Notes under the pieces: generated by a model | The model's input: the letters and a program-made list of their open reading frames with translations, nothing else | Told to the model about the DNA's origin: nothing | The model's database searches: none | Shown here: positions 61,030 through 64,000 of the stretch, one piece after another | How the letters are laid out: the number at the start of each line of letters is the position of its first letter | Position numbering within the stretch: position 1 is the first letter of the stretch | NCBI RefSeq assembly: GCF_000813965.1 | Contig: NZ_JWLI01000007.1 | Span: 355,150 to 419,149, forward strand | DNA from: Leisingera sp. ANG-M7 | GTDB taxonomy: Bacteria > Pseudomonadota > Alphaproteobacteria > Rhodobacterales > Rhodobacteraceae | Direction: 5' to 3' | DNA length: 64,000 bases | Program-made: the position numbers and the translations under genes

Positions 61030-61920
61030 TTACGCCGTCAGGCCTTCTGGCTCTGCGAGGTTGTTGGCGCGGCAGCAGGCGGTGACGGTGTTTGCCAGCA
61101 AACACGCGATGGTCATCGGGCCGACGCCGCCCGGCACCGGCGTGATGGCGCCGGCGCGTTCCGCGGCGGAGGCGAAGTCGACGTCGCCGACCAGCACGTT
61201 CTTGCCGTCGCGCTCGATCCGGTTGATGCCGACATCAATGACGGTGGCGCCGTCCTTGATCCAGTCGCCCGGCACCATTTCCGGGCGGCCCACGGCGGCG
61301 ACCACGATGTCGGCGCGGCGCACCACGTCGGGCAGGTCCTTGGTGCGCGAATGCGCGATGGTCACGGTGCAGCTGTCGCCCAGCAGCAGCTGCGCCATCG
61401 GCTTGCCGACGATGTTGGAGCGGCCAATGACAACCGCGTCCATGCCCGAGAGGCTGCCGTGGTGGTCGCGCAGCATCATCAGGCAGCCCAAGGGCGTGCA
61501 GGGCACCATCGATTTCTGGCCGGTGCCCAAGAGGCCGACGTTGGAGATGTGGAAGCCGTCCACGTCCTTCTCCGGCGCGATCGAGTTGATCACCAGATCC
61601 TCGTCCAGGTGTTTCGGCAGCGGCAGCTGCACCAGGATGCCATGCACCGACGGGTCGTTGTTCAGCTGGTCGATCAGCGCCAGCAGATCGGCCTCGGAGG
61701 TGTCCGCCTCCAGCTTGTGCTCATAGGAGTTCATGCCGACCTCGACGGTCTGCTTGCCCTTGGAGCGCACATAGACCTGGGAGGCCGGGTCCTCGCCCAC
61801 CAGCACCACCGCCAGGCCCGGGGTGATGCCGTTTTGCTCTTTCAGCCGCGCCACATGTTCGGCCACCTGGCCGCGCACCTTGGCCGCAAAGGCCTTGCCG
61901 TCAATCAGAGTTGCTGCCAT
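61030..61920 (-). CDS. folD: Methylene-THF dehydrogenase/methenyl-THF cyclohydrolase
   Basis: A 296-residue bifunctional enzyme that converts methylene-THF to formyl-THF with NADP. Features are [19 protein letters not shown] with the catalytic lysine, [15 protein letters not shown], the nucleotide-binding [14 protein letters not shown], and [16 protein letters not shown] near the end. ATG 61920 follows GGAAGAGAG. It belongs to a folate one-carbon group with the chorismate mutase and fhs upstream on the same strand, and with GcvT-type demethylases 1-9 kb away. Confidence 0.96.
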   Translation of the reverse strand: MAATLIDGKAFAAKVRGQVAEHVARLKEQNGITPGLAVVLVGEDPASQVYVRSKGKQTVEVGMNSYEHKLEADTSEADLLALIDQLNNDPSVHGILVQLPLPKHLDEDLVINSIAPEKDVDGFHISNVGLLGTGQKSMVPCTPLGCLMMLRDHHGSLSGMDAVVIGRSNIVGKPMAQLLLGDSCTVTIAHSRTKDLPDVVRRADIVVAAVGRPEMVPGDWIKDGATVIDVGINRIERDGKNVLVGDVDFASAAERAGAITPVPGGVGPMTIACLLANTVTACCRANNLAEPEGLTA

Positions 61921-61956
61921 TGCTCTCTTCCTTTTTGTGCAGGCATTCGGCCCGCC

Positions 61957-62262
61957 TTACTCTTCCCGGATCACCCGCGCCTCGCGGGCAATCGACCAGT
62001 CCACCAGCTGCCGCCACAGATGCTCGATCAGATCGGGGTCCAGCCCCTGAGCCTCCGCCGCAGCGCGGGCATTCATGACCACTTCCTCAACCCGTTCCGG
62101 GATCCGCGCCGGCCAGCCGTTCTGTTGCTTCAGCTGGATCGCCCGGTCGATATAGCCTGCCCGGGCAGCCAGAAGTTGCACCAGCTCAATATCCAGCCTG
62201 TCAATCTGGGCCCGCACCTCTGCCATCGACTGGCAGTCCTGCGGCGGTGTCTCTGTGCTCAT
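61957..62262 (-). CDS. Chorismate mutase (AroQ class)
   Basis: A 101-residue all-helical chorismate mutase that turns chorismate into prephenate. The N-terminal helix has VRAQIDRLDIELVQLLAARA with the conserved Arg and Asp; KQQNGWPARIPERVEEVVMN carries the next active-site residues; and LWRQLVDWSIAREARV ends it. The length fits the stand-alone AroQ-alpha form. It lies between fhs and folD, 36 bp before folD, on the same strand, although it has no role in folate chemistry. A similar family, isochorismate-pyruvate lyase, cannot be fully excluded. Confidence 0.85.
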   Translation of the reverse strand: MSTETPPQDCQSMAEVRAQIDRLDIELVQLLAARAGYIDRAIQLKQQNGWPARIPERVEEVVMNARAAAEAQGLDPDLIEHLWRQLVDWSIAREARVIREE

Positions 62263-62274
62263 GTCTTAAAACTC

Positions 62275-62302
62275 CAGCGGCCCGGGATGTCCCGGGCCGC
62301 TG
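62275..62302 (-). terminator. Hairpin after fhs
   Basis: A perfect 13-base inverted repeat CAGCGGCCCGGGA / TCCCGGGCCGCTG directly after the fhs stop on the minus strand, followed by GAGTTTTAAG. It may terminate or attenuate transcription before the chorismate mutase gene. Confidence 0.7.
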
Positions 62303-62320
62303 AATGTCGCATATCTTGTC

Positions 62321-63997
62321 TTAGAACAAGCCTTCGATCTGGCCGTCCTCGTTCAGGCGGATGGTTTCCGCCGCCGGTTTGCGCGGCAGGCCCGGCATGG
62401 TCATGATCTCGCCGCAGACCGCAACGATGAAGCCCGCACCGGCCGACAGGCGCACTTCGCGCACCGGCACCGAGTGGCCCACCGGCGCCCCGCGCAGGGA
62501 CGGGTCGGTCGAGAAGGAGTACTGGGTCTTCGCCATGCAGACCGGCAGGTTGCCGTAGCCCGCGTCTTCCCATTCCTTCAGCTGGTTGCGGATCTTGTTG
62601 TCCGCCAGCACCTCGTCGGCGCGGTAGATGCGCTTGGCGATGGTCTCGATCTTCTCGAACAGCGGCATGTCGTCCGGGTAGATCGGCGAGAAGTTGGCGG
62701 AACCGGCGTCGACGATCTCGACAACCTTCTCGGCCAGCGGCGCGGAACCCTCGGAGCCCAGCTCCCAGTGGCGCGACAGCACTGCTTCAACGCCGTGGGT
62801 GGCGCAGTAGGCCTTGACCGCGTCCACTTCGGCATCGGTGTCGGTAACGAAGTGGTTGATCGCAACCACAACCGGCACGCCGAAGGATTTGACGTTCTCG
62901 ATGTGGCGGCCGAGGTTGGCACAGCCGGAGTTCACCGCGTCGACGTTCTCGGCACCCAGGTCCGCCTTGGCAACGCCGCCGTTCATCTTCATCGCGCGCA
63001 CGGTGGCCACCAGCACAACCGCGGAGGGTGCGATGCCTGCCTTGCGGCACTTGATGTTCATGAACTTCTCGGCGCCGAGGTCGGCACCGAAGCCTGCTTC
63101 GGTGACGACATAGTCGGCAACCTTCAGCGCGGTCTTGGTGGCGATCACCGAGTTGCAGCCGTGTGCGATGTTGGCGAACGGGCCGCCGTGCACGAAGGCC
63201 GGGTTGTTTTCCAGGGTCTGCACCAGGTTCGGCTGCATCGCGTCTTTCAGCAGCACGGTCATTGCGCCTTCTGCCTTGATGTCGCGGCAGTAAACCGGGG
63301 TCTTGTCGCGGCGGTAGGCCACGATGATGTCGCCCAGGCGCTTTTCCAGGTCCTTGAGGTCGTTGGCAAGGCACAGGATCGCCATCACTTCGGAGGCCAC
63401 GGTGATGTCAAAGCCGGCTTCGCGCGGGAAACCGTTGGAGACGCCGCCCAGGGACGCGGTGATGGTGCGCAGGGCGCGGTCGTTCATGTCGACCACACGG
63501 CGCCATGCGACGCGGCGGGTGTCGATGTCGCACTCATTGCCCCAGTAGATGTGGTTGTCGATCATCGCCGACAGCAGCGAGTGGGCCGAGGTGATGGCGT
63601 GGAAGTCGCCGGTGAAGTGGAGGTTCATTTCCTCCATCGGCACCACCTGTGCATAGCCGCCGCCTGCAGCGCCGCCCTTCATGCCGAAGTTCGGGCCCAG
63701 CGAAGCCTCGCGGATACAGATCATCGCGTTCTTGCCGATCCGGTTCAGGCCGTCGCCCAGGCCCACGGTGGTGGTGGTCTTGCCTTCGCCCGCAGGCGTC
63801 GGGTTGATCGCAGTGACCAGGATCAGCTTGCCGTCTTCCTTGGACTGCACAGAATTGATGAACCCCTGGCTCACCTTCGCCTTGTCATGGCCGTAGGGCA
63901 GCAGGTCGTCGCTGGAAATCCCGATCTTCGCGCCAATCTCCTGGATCGGCTTCTTCTGCGCCTCACGCGCAATCTCGATGTCACTCTTGTAGCTCAT
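62321..63997 (-). CDS. fhs: Formate-tetrahydrofolate ligase
   Basis: A 558-residue ligase that interconverts formate, ATP and THF with 10-formyl-THF. The P-loop is in [20 protein letters not shown], near residue 66; [19 protein letters not shown] and [15 protein letters not shown] [20 protein letters not shown] follow, and the C-terminus is [21 protein letters not shown] 63997 is 3 bp from the window edge, so the gene appears complete. With folD it forms the THF-linked C1 oxidation route used by Roseobacter-group bacteria to gain ATP and formate from methyl groups. Confidence 0.96.
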   Translation of the reverse strand: MSYKSDIEIAREAQKKPIQEIGAKIGISSDDLLPYGHDKAKVSQGFINSVQSKEDGKLILVTAINPTPAGEGKTTTTVGLGDGLNRIGKNAMICIREASLGPNFGMKGGAAGGGYAQVVPMEEMNLHFTGDFHAITSAHSLLSAMIDNHIYWGNECDIDTRRVAWRRVVDMNDRALRTITASLGGVSNGFPREAGFDITVASEVMAILCLANDLKDLEKRLGDIIVAYRRDKTPVYCRDIKAEGAMTVLLKDAMQPNLVQTLENNPAFVHGGPFANIAHGCNSVIATKTALKVADYVVTEAGFGADLGAEKFMNIKCRKAGIAPSAVVLVATVRAMKMNGGVAKADLGAENVDAVNSGCANLGRHIENVKSFGVPVVVAINHFVTDTDAEVDAVKAYCATHGVEAVLSRHWELGSEGSAPLAEKVVEIVDAGSANFSPIYPDDMPLFEKIETIAKRIYRADEVLADNKIRNQLKEWEDAGYGNLPVCMAKTQYSFSTDPSLRGAPVGHSVPVREVRLSAGAGFIVAVCGEIMTMPGLPRKPAAETIRLNEDGQIEGLF

Positions 63998-64000
63998 GGC

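Overview
The window looks like a chromosomal segment of a marine alphaproteobacterium of the Roseobacter group (Rhodobacteraceae), probably near Leisingera, Phaeobacter or Ruegeria. I infer this from gene content: the hisS-hisZ-hisG operon with short-form HisG, a B12-dependent class II ribonucleotide reductase, a DUF1489 gene, a BMP-type nucleoside ABC transporter, covalent-flavin/GcvT demethylases, and fhs with folD. The DNA is GC-rich with compact operons. Species assignment is inference only.

Left part (1-9472). The 3' end of galU comes first. It is followed by a secreted molybdopterin-fold protein without any cysteine and a five-domain hybrid histidine kinase. Next is a small exopolysaccharide cluster: a Wza-like export lipoprotein on the minus strand, then a Wzx-like flippase, two GT2 and one GT4 glycosyltransferase on the plus strand. 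UDP-glucose from GalU would feed such a cluster.

Accessory island (about 9500-22260). This holds an orphan type VI secretion payload module without core T6SS genes: VgrG, PAAR, a DUF4123 adaptor, a 915-residue VasX-like effector with a C-terminal hydrophobic region, and three tandem paralogues of a membrane protein that are the likely immunity genes. The spacers between the three paralogues still carry the last 27-29 bp of the effector gene, so the duplication history can be read from the DNA. The island ends in decayed sequence with a broken YgjP-like metallopeptidase and a Lon-like AAA+ ATPase. Small or frameshifted ORFs of unknown function lie before vgrG.

Housekeeping block (22264-33424). 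nrdJ, DUF1489, hisG/hisZ/hisS, slyX, a highly basic helical orphan protein, and dnaE.

Transport and catabolism block (34060-52039). A nucleoside-type ABC importer (ATPase, two permeases, lipoprotein-like binding protein), HlyD-type secretion pieces, an aldo/keto reductase, a FAD oxidoreductase, methyltransferases and VOC proteins. It also has two LysR regulators, each divergent from its probable target: an HD-domain protein with all six ligands of the PhnZ/TmpB diiron oxygenases, and an azoreductase.

One-carbon block (52109-63997). An 835-residue dimethylglycine/sarcosine-dehydrogenase-like DAO-GcvT protein, a DUF1989-GcvT fusion in an operon with a truncated haemoglobin, then folD, a chorismate mutase and fhs. 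Together they suggest demethylation of methylated amines onto tetrahydrofolate, with oxidation of the C1 unit to formate. Between them sit two proteins that share an N-terminal membrane segment and a C-terminal CIRRG-type cysteine tail; I do not recognise this family.

I saw no rRNA, tRNA, CRISPR array or intact insertion sequence.
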